DNA of 64,000 nt from Homarus americanus (GCF_018991925.1 NW_024744482.1:166001-230000), one strand, 5' to 3'. Shown: positions 50,962-61,965, counted from the first letter of the stretch. Numbers and translations: made by a program. The notes: generated by a model not told the origin, from the sequence alone.

Positions 50962-51459
50962 TCAGTTTAAGTGAATAATTAACAAGATATACACAATCTT
51001 TGAGTAATAAAAACAACATGTAAAATGAATAATGTAAATTCATAATTGATTTAATAAATAAGTGATTATATACTGTACGCCTTGTTGGTCTGAAAGTGAA
51101 AACAAAATGCAAATAACTCAACAGTAATAAATTATCAAAGAAAGGTAAATAATTTCTTACCTTGACTTCTGAAGCTTGGTCAATACTGCAAATGTATTAT
51201 GAGAGAGAGAGAGATCCACCTACACAAGAAAATGGCAAAATTCCCCCCCAAAGGAAATTTAAACCCCAAAAAGACAAAAATAGGGAAAAACAAAAAATAT
51301 TGGGAGAAAAAATAACCCTAGGGGACACCATCTCTTACTTTTTGAATAGACGTAAACAATAAACAAATAATGAACTTATATTACATAGAAAAAGGCCTCA
51401 AGTTATATACGTAAATAATGGTCTTAGATTAAATAACATTATGTATGTATGTATGTATG

Positions 51460-51490
<31 letters not shown>

Positions 51491-51711
51491 TGATCAGTAG
51501 TGGAATTTCATCCCAGCAAGTAGCAAATTGACGATAGTAGATGAAAGAGCAGATAGATGAATGGATAGATGAAATAATAGATAGGAGAAATAGATGAAAT
51601 GGGGAATATGGAATAAATTGATAGATGAATAGATGTGGTAAGAAGTCTGCACACAAAAACATGATCATTAACCACAGCGAAATTTATCCAAGCAAAAGCA
51701 TTAACCACAAT

Positions 51712-52095
51712 TAACATGCCAAGCCAAGGCAGCGTTACTAACCACATACAAAAGCACAACCATTAACCACAAACAAAAGCAAAGCCATTAACCACAAACA
51801 TAAACAAAGCCATTAACCACAAACAAAAGCAAAGCCATTAACCACAAACAAAAGCAAAGCCACTAACCACAAACAAAAGCAAAGCCACTAACCACAAACA
51901 AGAGCAAAGCCATTAACCACAAACAAAAGCAAAGCCACTAACCACAAACAAGAGCAAAGCCATTAACCACAAACAAAAGCAGAGCCACTAACCACAAACA
52001 AAATCAAAGCCATTAACCACAAACAAAAGCAAACTAACCACAAACAAAATCAAAGCCATTAACCACAAACAAAAGCAAAGCCATTAACCACAGCC
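51712..52095 (+). repeat. 25-bp minisatellite, about 15 copies
   Basis: The unit is aaagccattaaccacaaac plus aaaagc; variants include cactaacc and agagc. Confidence 0.92.
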
Positions 52096-52745
52096 AACTC
52101 GCTAAACAACACCATAATCACCAACCCATCATCTCTGTAGTACTCGTAGTGCGCGGGTCTGTGGACATAAGTAAGCCATGATACAGGTGCTGGAGTAGAC
52201 AGGTAAATTAGTGCAATTATAAAAAAAATAGCAAAAAAAATAGCTTATCCATATAGGTAAAGACCAAGGCTATGAAGGAAAATATTAACTTTAATGTCTG
52301 GATAAAACTACTCTTACTTTTCCTAATTGGATAAAAGTTATGTTTAAATTGAATCTTATGGTGTGAAAACATTGGATACTCAGGTGTAAGTCTGTTTACA
52401 TTATGACGATAAATGTTTTTTGACACTCGAAATGGCATTCAAGGTTTGAACTCTTAAAAAGGTGTTTTTCATCACAGCCTTCGTCTCCGCCTTCTCTGTT
52501 AAGTATTTCAACATGGCAACTCGACCGCGGGTGTTAACTGTGCCCTATGTTATATTTATCACAGCTACGGTAAAACTATTACGGGAAATGATTTAGAAGT
52601 TGTTACAGATATGGCTGATCTCGTTTCATTTTTTGCAAGGCACCCGGATATATCTTCCTGACCCTATGTCGAGATTAAACTGGTCTTTGTATGAAGCTTC
52701 AGTGGACCTCAGTGTGGCAGAGTATAAACTTATCTTAGTCTCATA

Positions 52746-53065
52746 TCCTTAGGTTGGGTTATGTTAGGTCAAGTTAGGATAGATTGGATTAGTTTATGTT
52801 ACTTTAGGTTAAGTTAGGAGATGCCAAGATGTGTCAAGGTGAGGTCAGGATAAGTTAGGTGAGGTTATGCTAAGTTTACGTAAGGTAAGGTTAGTATACT
52901 GTAGGTTAAATTTGGTCAGGTCAGAATAGATTAGGTCAAGTTAGGTTAAGTTTGATTAGTTCATGTTACATTCGGTCAAGCAAGGTGACAATAGGTCAAG
53001 TTAGGGTAGGTCAGGATACATCAGGTCAAGTTCGACTAGCTTGTATTAGTTTAGGTCAGGTCAAA
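52746..53065 (+). repeat. degenerate TTAGG / AGGTCA-rich tract
   Basis: Words such as ggttaagttagg, taggtcaagttagg and aggtcaggtca recur throughout. The tract may be decayed telomere-like repeat. About ten AGGTCA hexamers (nuclear-receptor half-site) are present. Confidence 0.7.
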
Positions 53066-53273
53066 TCAGGTTAGATGAGCTTAAGTCTAGCTGGCTCATA
53101 TTTTCTTGTCACAAATCATTATTATCTTGTCGACATGTCACAAACATCCGGCTACCCAGCAAAAAAAAAAAAACCGAAAACGGGACCGCACCTGCTAATT
53201 AATTTCTATCCAGCTGACGCACCTTCCCAACAATGAGGCAACATTACTAATACAGACTACTTGAGAAAAATAT

Positions 53274-53602
53274 TTGGATCACGTGAATATTAGACACCCC
53301 AGTTTATTTCACCTGAGCATTAACCACCCTAACGCTATCTTGGAGGGTTAGAATAGGTTAGTGTTAGGACGGTTAATCTTAAGTTAAAATTAGCTGGGGT
53401 GGTTAATCATCAGGTAAAAGAAGCTGGGGTGGTTAATATTCAGGTGAAATAAGTTGGGGTGGTTAATATTCAAGTGAAATAAGCTGGGGTGGTTAATATT
53501 CAGGAAAAATAAGCTGGGGTGGTTAATCTTTAGGTGAAATAAACTGGGATGATTAACCTTTAGATGAAACAAGCTAGGATAGTTAATCTTCAGGTGATCC
53601 AA
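53274..53602. repeat. foldback 30-bp minisatellite (inverted arms)
   Basis: The right arm (53385-53602) has about seven 30-bp units (ctggggtggttaatattcag then gtgaaataag). It ends gtgatccaa. The left arm (53274-53333) is its reverse complement in single-copy form, starting ttggatcacgtgaa and containing tttatttcacctgagcatt. The arms can pair as a hairpin. A related single copy sits at 15479-15545. Confidence 0.75.
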
Positions 53603-53812
53603 TTTACTGTATTTATTTGTTAAGTTGTGCTAAAATGCTTTCACCAAGTAGAGGACAGACAAACGAACCTAAAGTTGTGAGCCGAGAGAAAAATAGACCA
53701 GTTAAGGTGACGCATTAACCAATAACCAGAAGAGTGCGAGTGATATTTTTTTGCATAACTTTACTTTTAAAATGATAATACGTAGGCCTATAAATAATAA
53801 TACGTAGGCCTA

Positions 53813-53814
<2 letters not shown>

Positions 53815-53884
<70 letters not shown>
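53815..53884 (+). repeat. (AAT)n microsatellite
   Basis: About 22 perfect AAT units. Confidence 0.97.
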
Positions 53885-53886
<2 letters not shown>

Positions 53887-54212
53887 GTTGGTAAATAAGC
53901 AGACATTACACAAACTTCCCAGCCCTCTCAGTGTCAGGTGTCATGATCAGAGCGTTTGACACGAACAGATTCTAGGAGTATTTCATCTAAACAACGAGTA
54001 ACAAGGAGCATTTACCTACAGCAGAGAGATCCCAAGAGCATTTACCCACCCAAAAACAAGGAGACACACGGAGCATTTTCCCCATAGAATACACAAATCT
54101 GAGAGCATGAACAAGGAGACACCCGGAGCATTTACCTACAGTACATAAGAAATTCCAAGAACATGTACTCAGCCTAATTTAACAAGGAGAAACAGAAGGA
54201 ACATGGACTCAC

Positions 54213-54370
54213 CCGTCAATCTTATAGTACTCATAAAGGGTAACAGGTTGTTGTTCTTCTGAGCCATGGATGTTGAGCATGGCAGTGGTGGCGGCGGTGA
54301 GTGGGTGCTGGTCACAGAACTGCTGCCGCCACGTGCCCTCGCCCCCCTCCTCACCCAACTCGTTCATCGC
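54213..54370 (-). CDS. grh: grainyhead internal coding exon (N-terminal conserved block)
   Basis: This 158-nt exon reads in one frame from GCG ATG AAC GAG to GAC GG. It encodes [10 protein letters not shown], then TWRQQFCDQ, then [14 protein letters not shown], then [11 protein letters not shown]. The PLTAATxAMxxI-G-(E/D)-LY(D/E)YYK block is a hallmark of Grainyhead/GRHL transcription factors and lies at the edge of their N-terminal activation region. The acceptor is ctatttgcag|GCG and the donor is GACGG|GTGAGT, both canonical on the minus strand. The exon begins in phase 0 and ends two bases into a Gly codon. That is the phase needed by the exon at 11478-12243, which opens with one completing base. 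Family members act in the nucleus and control epidermal barrier and cuticle genes. The identity rests on my memory of GRHL/Grh proteins; the splice sites and frame are seen directly. The upstream coding exons were not found. Confidence 0.87.
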
Positions 54371-54463
54371 CTGCAAATAGAAGTCAAACCAGGTCAGGAT
54401 AAGATGTAACCACGAGAGTAAGGTATTCTATAAAAATGGTAGAAGTAAATTCAGACAAATTTT

Positions 54464-54520
54464 ATCCACACACACACACACACACACACAGAGGAACCCC
54501 TTAAAACACAAGTGAAGACA

Positions 54521-54551
<31 letters not shown>
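54464..54551 (+). repeat. (CA)n and (AT)n microsatellites beside the grh exon
   Basis: A CA run (54464-54491) and an AT run (54523-54551) lie about 100-180 bp upstream of the exon acceptor on the grh strand. Confidence 0.93.
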
Positions 54552-54555
<4 letters not shown>

Positions 54556-54925
54556 AATTAACCCTAAACGGATTAAACAAAAATTGCAAATAAAAAAAAA
54601 CAAAAAAAAAATCCCAAAATTAGCCAAATTATCATTAATGGTTAAACAATTTACGTCTGAAATATAAGAACACTTGAGAAAATGAAATGCAATAATGTGA
54701 TTGAATGATCAAGTATTTATAAGAGATGGTTGCTTGAAAGAGAGGTCACTGGGAGGTCAAGAGAGGTCACGGGGGGTCAAGAGAGGTCCAATGTGGTGTC
54801 TGCTGCAAGACAGATTAATCAGGGGGTCGTGACAGAGGTGAAGACAGGTCAACTTAAGGATATTTCATTCACAAGAGACTAGAGCCACGGCCTGTGAGAA
54901 AGATCTCTTAGACAACAAGACGGAC

Positions 54926-54980
<55 letters not shown>

Positions 54981-55184
54981 AAAACGGAAACAGACACAAG
55001 TATAGAAAGAGACCAAATAGGAATAAAGCAAAAGAGACGGAGATATAGAAACACAATTAAAATTACTAGAAGGAGGAGGGGCAGAAGAAGAAAAAGAAGG
55101 AGGAAGAGGAGAAGGAGGAGGAGTCTTTAATTCCTCCTCCTCCTCTTCTTCCTTTTCCTCTTTCTACCCTTCCTCTTCCTCCAG

Positions 55185-55254
55185 TGGACGAGTCGAGGCA
55201 GTTGGAGGTCCAAAGGTGAAGGGTGAGGTCACAGCGGGGCAGTGGCAGGAGGTG
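55185..55254 (+). CDS. candidate plus-strand exon a, unknown gene
   Basis: A pyrimidine tract of more than 40 bases ending cctccag precedes 70 nt that read as one completing base plus 23 open codons (GRVEAVGGPK, then VKGEVTAGQWQEV), ending GAGGTG|GTGAGT. Both splice signals are strong. The end phase (0) fits the start of the candidate exon at 55755. I do not recognise the protein. The piece is short, so chance remains a real possibility. If real, it belongs to a gene on the strand opposite grh. Confidence 0.28.
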
Positions 55255-55407
55255 GTGAGTCTCCCTCTACCTCTTACCACATACACTTCCTGCACCCTCC
55301 TCATTATCTCTCTCTCTCTGTCTCTGTCTCTCTCTCTCTCTGGCAGCGTTTTTGTCCCCTCACCCTCCCCTTTTCTCTTTCTATTTTGTTAGTATATCTG
55401 TATTTCC

Positions 55408-55408
55408 C

Positions 55409-55468
<60 letters not shown>
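55408..55468 (+). repeat. (GT)n microsatellite
   Basis: About 29 GT units between the two candidate plus-strand exons. Confidence 0.96.
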
Positions 55469-55469
<1 letters not shown>

Positions 55470-55611
55470 AAATCATTCAGTGAGCCTGAACCAAGTCCAA
55501 GCGGCCATAATTTTGGATAATAGTGACGGTAAATACTGATTATTATTGAACATCGTCTGAAACACCAAGGTTGGTAGAGTCGCCATGTAAACACACAAAC
55601 ACATACACACA

Positions 55612-55735
55612 CATGGAGGAAGGAAGGAGGGAGGGAGGGAGGGAAGGTGTCAGTTCTCCCCTAAGGACGGAGGTAGAGAGAGAAGGGAGGAAGGGAGAGA
55701 AGAAGGTGTCAGCTCTCCCTTAAAGACAGAGGGAC
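55612..55735 (+). repeat. 59-bp purine-rich duplication
   Basis: aaggtgtcagttctcccctaa at 55644 recurs as a close copy at 55703, each preceded by a GGGA-rich block. Confidence 0.85.
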
Positions 55736-55754
55736 ACGGGTCTAACTTTTCTAG

Positions 55755-55894
55755 CTGTGGTCGGGTGGTGTAATACTGGGAAACGTAAGGAAGGATGATG
55801 TCGCCGCCGCCTGGAGCCTGGAGTTGAACGAGTCTTTCCAGTTAGACAAGAGCAACGCCGCCGAGAACTGGATACACACCATGTTCTCGACCCG
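55755..55894 (+). CDS. candidate plus-strand exon b, unknown gene
   Basis: This 140-nt segment lies between acttttctag and CCCG|GTAAGA. It reads through 46 codons plus two bases as LWSGGVILGNVRKDDVAAAW, then SLELNESFQLDKSNAAENWI, then HTMFSTR. It is non-repetitive, has mixed composition with three Trp, and is GC-richer than its neighbours. In the same frame a stop (TAA) spans the donor, as expected for intronic sequence. The start phase matches the end of the candidate exon at 55185-55254. I do not recognise the family. The minus strand of the same DNA is also open for about 46 codons but lacks a usable donor. Confidence 0.33.
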
Positions 55895-56946
55895 GTAAGA
55901 CGAAGCTTCTGATCAAAATTAATTTATTGTCGAACTCTGAATTGATATCCCCGATGAGAAATTCACTTGACCTCGTTTTCATGTGGATGTTTCTTTGTCG
56001 TGGAAACTGTGAATACCTTATCAAATACAGTACCTGAGCCAAGACACTTATAGGCATTTGGGTTGAATTTCCCTCGTAATTGGAGATATAAGGACGCACC
56101 CAACACATCGATGTGAATTAAAATACAGCAGTAAAGACCAAAATGGTACGTGGATTACACCGAGACCTTACCTACGTTACATTCACTCGATACAAGTTAG
56201 GGTGGTAATATCTCTGTGAATCTCGTGGCTGCATGAGGGTGTAGGCTTGGTCGAGATGTTCTGCCTGACTCAACAAGTGAATGTGATTTTACCTGCATAC
56301 AACGGTGTTTATACTAAATTGTTGATAAAATTAACTACGTCTTCTAACCTAACCTAACCTTGAGAGCACCAACAGGGACTTAATTAACGAGGTGGAGTAG
56401 TAACTCGACCCTAGACTAATCTCCTTGCAAGCTTCTCCTCCTCCAACTTGTTCATCTAGATCCCAATCCCCCATTTACTCTTCACATTAACATATTTAAC
56501 CCATTAGCGAGGGAAAAATAATATATCTCCCCTAAGCTACAAGAGCCACCTGCATCAGCTCCTTGTGTTCCTTTCCTAAATTATCATTAAATAATTCTTC
56601 ATCTTGTGCATCATGAATACTTAATAAGTTCTTATATAATTTTCCAGTTTCCTGATCATTTCTCAAGTGTGTAAATGGGTGTCTGTCTCCCAGCTATACT
56701 CCATCACATCATTATACAGTGTTTTCCCTTAAGCTGGGCGCATCACCTTGTATTTTCTGGGGTGGGGGGGAGGGGGTGGGTGGGTGGGGATGTCAGGAGA
56801 ATCAGGGTCAGGAGAAGGGTCACATTGGGTCAGGAGGTCACGTGAGATCCTCTTGCATGTTCCTTGTTAGTTGAAAACATACATACATCAGGTCAACTTG
56901 TGGGTCACACTAACAAAACAATAATATATATTTTTTTATCATGTTA

Positions 56947-56947
<1 letters not shown>

Positions 56948-57025
<78 letters not shown>
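56948..57025 (+). repeat. (GT)n microsatellite
   Basis: About 38 GT units. Confidence 0.97.
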
Positions 57026-57026
<1 letters not shown>

Positions 57027-57546
57027 GCGTCCCTTAGAAAGAGCAACACACAAGCCATCGTGTTAAACTAATCACGCTTATAAAAACAACAATTATTTGC
57101 CTTAGCGTAAAATTACTTTCCTTTTTCAATTTCAATTTACTAATACAGCAACAAAAACTCCAAAATCCAAATACAGATATAATACAAATACAGGAATGTT
57201 TTATACAGAATACATTAAGCATAGGCCTATACATTACCTTACACGTGGGCATATATTGTCCAAAAACATGTGATATCAAGACATTTCTGTAACACATCTA
57301 CTACATTATCTACCTTGAGTGAGAGGTGAGAGGAATGTGACACCGTTCGTAGAGTATTACATATCAGGACTTGAGTTTCTAATAGGAGACGTAACGCCTC
57401 TATCTCTATGAACGTCCGTGAGTCTGTGCGTCCGTGAATATGCTCGTTCGTGTGTTCGTAGGTCAAAGTGTCCGTCCGTCTGTATGTTTTTGTTCCAATT
57501 CTAAAACCTCTTGGTTATAATTCTGTTGTTTAACGAATAAGGATAT

Positions 57547-57549
<3 letters not shown>

Positions 57550-57602
<53 letters not shown>
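57550..57602 (+). repeat. (CT)n microsatellite
   Basis: About 26 CT units. Confidence 0.97.
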
Positions 57603-57605
<3 letters not shown>

Positions 57606-58027
57606 TCAATTTATTTGGTGTTCCTCCCAATTTCCACCAAACAAGAGGTCATCTCGGTATATTTAGGACAACTCAGGTAGTATCAGTTTATTTAGGCGTT
57701 GAGCGAAGCCTTGAGAATGATTACTTAGAAACAGCTGGTTTAATATTGTTGTGGTAATGCTGTTATTGTTGTTGTTTTTTGTAGGTGTTGTTGTTGGTGG
57801 TGGTGGTGGTGGTGATATTATTATTATTATTATTATTATTAATATTATTATTATTATCATTGTCCTCATAATTCATATATTCTTAAAGACGATATTTTTA
57901 GTAGAGAGAGAGAGACGCCACTCAAAACCAGGAGCTCTGGCCGCCTTATAAACAAGTTTCCAGCTGAAGGCTACGCTGAAGAGGGCGTGACACAGGTACG
58001 CCCGTCACCAACCTGTCTGATGTTCAC

Positions 58028-58029
<2 letters not shown>

Positions 58030-58075
<46 letters not shown>

Positions 58076-58107
58076 TTGCCTCCATAGCCAATTCTTACTA
58101 CTTTTAC

Positions 58108-58158
<51 letters not shown>
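58030..58158 (+). repeat. paired (GA)n and (CT)n runs
   Basis: A GA run (58030-58073) and a CT run (58110-58158), about 36 bp apart, are complementary and can form a long hairpin in either transcript. Confidence 0.9.
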
Positions 58159-58160
<2 letters not shown>

Positions 58161-58261
58161 CCGGGTACACCTCTCGTCTCCCTCAGAGATCCGTGAGTCC
58201 GATTATGTTAGGCCAAGCGCAGGTATGTAGAGGAGTGATGTGTGTGTGAATGTCTGAAATC

Positions 58262-58565
58262 TGCAACAGGTACTGCCCTACACCTGCAAGTCACACAGGT
58301 ACTGCCCTACACCTGCAAGTCACACAGGTACTGCCCTACACCTGCAAGTCACACAGGTACTGCCCCACACCCTGCAAGTCACACAGGTACTGCCCCAGAC
58401 CTGCAAGTCACACAGGTACTGCCCCACACCTGCAAGTCACACACAGGTACTGCCCACACCTGCAAGTCACACAGGTACTGCCCTACACCTGCAAGTCACA
58501 CAGGTACTGCCCTGCACCTGCAAGTCACACAGGTACTGTTCCACACTCCTGTAAATCACAAAGGT
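58262..58565 (+). repeat. 29-bp minisatellite, 10 copies
   Basis: CAGGTACTG starts at 58267, 58296, 58325, 58354, 58384, 58413, 58444, 58472, 58501 and 58530. The unit is acaggtactgccctacac followed by ctgcaagtcac, and each has a CACCTG E-box. The open frames across it are by-products of the period. Confidence 0.9.
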
Positions 58566-59045
58566 AGTTATGTCAGGAACACAAACACCATAACCTGATC
58601 CTGTGACCAGTGTGGCTGCCACAAGGAGCTGCACAGTCTCCTAATCCTGACCATTAAAAGTCTGTGTACTGTAGCCAACCCAACTCCTTCTTTCCATTCT
58701 CCCTACCCTCCCTTCCCATTACCCTCTCCCTCCATAACTTTCGCCCACTCCCACCTTCCCTACTCCGCCTCTCCCATCTCCTCCGCCCACCCCCGTCCGT
58801 CCGTCCGTCCGCCAAGAGTACAACACATACGGTGGTGTTTATGAATGAAAAACAAGTCCTGTTCCCTATTGTTACCGAGAGGGATGACCGCCATCTGTTG
58901 ACAGCTTGCTCGAACCAAACTGGTCTTCCCTCGCAGACCACAAACTGGTCCTTCCCCCCACACACGGACCGGTTGGGTCAGTCTGGTTGTTGGGGCTTTA
59001 CTGTTATAGCGGTCGTGGCCCTTAAGCCCGGGGCTGCTGGTCAGG

Positions 59046-59262
59046 TGTGACGTCATCAAGAGGTCCCTCCTCCCCCCCCCCAACCCACGTTTCAATCAGG
59101 TGTGACGTCATTCATAACAGGTACTGGTCAGGTGTGACGTCATTCATAACAGGTACTGTTCAGGTGTGACGTCATTCATAACAGGTACTGTTCAGGTGTG
59201 ACGTCATTCATAACAGGTCCTGGTCAGGAGTGACGTCATCCATAACAGGTCCTGGTCAGGAG
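59046..59262 (+). repeat. 32-bp tandem array with one CRE palindrome per unit
   Basis: The unit is about caggtgtgacgtcattcat plus aacaggtactgtt. Perfect TGACGTCA octamers start at 59103, 59135, 59167, 59199 and 59231, exactly 32 bp apart, with one more at 59048 outside the regular register. TGACGTCA is the full CREB/ATF site, and 32 bp is close to three helical turns. Regulatory function is inferred. Confidence 0.85.
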
Positions 59263-59428
59263 TGACAACAAGTACTGAACAGGTGGTGCAGTAGATCAGC
59301 TGGTGAGGTGAGTGAACCAGATGTAAGAGAAGCGAACCAGTCCAGAACTGCTGACGCCACAACCCAGCGTTAGCGTGTAATGGCGTCAGCAGCATAACTG
59401 AACCTGTTCTTCAGGTCTTGTGTCAGCC

Positions 59429-59815
59429 GGTTATGACGTCACACGGAAAAGATGGCGAGTGATAATTGGTCAATTCTCTACTAACCAGTAGGCAACTACA
59501 GGTACAAGGTCCTGTATTTACAAGTTACGGCGTTACGCCTAAAGATAGCGAGTGTGATAATTGGCCAACTCTCCACTTACTACCAAGGCTGCCGCTACGA
59601 CTATGACGTATTTACCGGTTATGGCGTCACGGCTAAAGGTGGTGAGAAAGAGAATTGGTCATCTCTCTACCAACCACTAGGCAGCTACCTGTAGGACGTC
59701 TTGTGTTTACCAGTTATGACGTCACGCCTAAAGATTGCGAGGGAGAAGAGGTCAACACTCTACCAATCACCAGGCACTACAGGTATGACGTATTTACTGG
59801 TTATGACGTCACCAA
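59429..59815 (+). repeat. ~94-bp imperfect tandem repeat carrying CRE sites
   Basis: Four copies start at 59429, 59523, 59617 and 59712, and a truncated fifth at 59799. Each starts (g/a)gtta(t/c)g(a/g)cgt(c/t)ac. They share attggtcaa-like and ctaccaacca-like blocks and end near a second tatgacgta half-site. Perfect TGACGTCA remains at 59434, 59717 and 59804; the other copies carry one-base variants. Confidence 0.8.
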
Positions 59816-59881
59816 GCAATTACTGGCGTGACGTCGTGGAACTAAACTGATAATAACTTAAAGGAATATATAATGTATAAA

Positions 59882-59933
<52 letters not shown>

Positions 59934-60077
59934 CACCCACCGTTGCCTTCTACAGTATATCAATCTTACTACATTAACCTGGCCACATTATTAATCAAGA
60001 TAAAGGTGAAACACGACCTCTGGTAGCCGCTCACTCTACTACCACACCACCACCACAACAGTCTCTGGCGGTGCAGG

Positions 60078-60340
60078 AGAGGGGAGAGGAGGGTAGGGGG
60101 AGAGGGAGAAGGAAAGGGGAGAGGAGAGAAGATGGGGGAGAGGGGAAAAAAAGGGGAGGGAGAGGTGGAGAAGGGAAGGAGAAGAGAGGGAGAGAGGAGA
60201 GAAGGAAGGGAGGGAGAGGAGAGAGAAGGAATGGGAGAAGGGAGAGGAGAGAAGGGGAGGAAAATGAGAGGGGAGAGGAGAGAATGAAAGGAGAAAGGAA
60301 GAGAGCGAGAGAGAGAGAGAAAGGGAGGAGAGAAAGGAGT
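60078..60340 (+). repeat. polypurine (GGGAGAGGAGAGAAGG) tract
   Basis: Nearly pure purine over about 260 bp, with loose 15-20-bp periodicity. Confidence 0.9.
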
Positions 60341-61712
60341 GCCAAGTTTCGCCTCAGTAAACACGTATACTTATTATCTCAATATATCGAGGTGGAATCA
60401 TTCGACTGAAGATTCGCACAGGCTCCCGACACCGACAGAATACTCATTAGCGAATTCCCAGGGAGTCGCATTAAAGGAACAGCAGAAGAAGCTTAAAATG
60501 TCTCGACTTTTCCGAATTCTTATCTATTTAGTCTCTCAGCGGCTCTCAACACACACACACCTCGCATATACTACAAAATACAAAATAAACTACTGTATTG
60601 ATTCTATTTATCCTGGTTATATTATAAACATTTCACTTACGCTTTTATTCTGTTAAGTTTGTGTGAATGTTAATCTGTACACACTGACCATTTGTATCAT
60701 TCATTCAATACTCGCTACAGGTGAGATGATCCCCAGGTAAACAACAGCCAAGAGCCTCATTACGTTTACCTGTGCATATTGAATCAGGTGTGGTGAAGGT
60801 GTGATGTAGGACAATTATTATTAACACCATAAAAGACATCATCAGAGACTAATCTAATACCTGTGTGTTTGTGATGTTAGGGATGTGTACCTGAATAACT
60901 AGAGCAATATAGCCTGTTACACCTTCCTACCTGGATAAAGTCGTATTTGGCAGGTGATAAACGAACACTGACGGGGACTTATTACCTACATCATAAACAA
61001 TACAAACCACGAACCTCTGAGTGTGATCTTGAAGACGTGTGATCATCTCTTTTAAGTAATCCAAAATAACTAAAGACAACATTACTAGCATTACTAACAC
61101 TCAAATAAAACTTTTCTACCTGAGTTTACTGTTATCTGTCAGGTGTTGAACGTGTAGTGACGGGGAGGTGATGCATTTATCTGATAGCCAAAATAATACG
61201 TCTACTCTAGTCTCTCATTGTGACGAGGGAGAATTAGAATCCATCTGGTAGGTGGTATCAACCTCTCAATCCTCTTTACCAAACCAACTCCTATTAAATC
61301 GAACTCCACATCGTATACCAAAATATTTACCAAACTAACTTAACCTAACCCCAAAACCAAAAATATTTACCAACATGGGGAAGAAACTAACATAAATTTA
61401 ATCAAACTATGATACTTTTTTTTTATCATATTTACCAAACTAGAGATAATTTTTAACTACACGAGGACCCACCCCTTACACCCCCCCCCCTCACCTGTAT
61501 ATGGCACGACCTGTCCACCTGTCCACCGCGTGAGACTGGACACACACACACACAGACACAGTACTACATCAGATCACCTCCTTCAGGTTGTTGAGACGGA
61601 GAGATACAGCGAGTCTTCTCTTTTATCTCCCGACGTTCAGGCTCATTAAAGAGAGAACTGAGTCTTGGTTGAGGAAGAATCTATGACAGGTAATGTGTTC
61701 TCGTGTCTATGT

Positions 61713-61737
61713 TTAGGTTAGGTTAGGTTAGGTTAGG
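61713..61737 (+). repeat. perfect (TTAGG)5
   Basis: Five exact copies of the arthropod telomere unit, followed within 20 bp by a long (GT)n run (61754-61850). Confidence 0.95.
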
Positions 61738-61751
61738 TGAATTGTGCATGA

Positions 61752-61753
<2 letters not shown>

Positions 61754-61817
<64 letters not shown>

Positions 61818-61850
61818 GTGTGTGTGTGCGTGTGTGTGTGTGTGTGTGTC
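61754..61850 (+). repeat. (GT)n microsatellite
   Basis: About 47 units with two GC interruptions. Confidence 0.97.
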
Positions 61851-61965
61851 CCAAAGTAAACAAGACACGGTGTGAGTGATGGTCAAAAGTCTTACTCATT
61901 AATCCAATAAACGACAACAACAATCCCATACATTATTCACCATTACCATCATCAAAACAAACATT

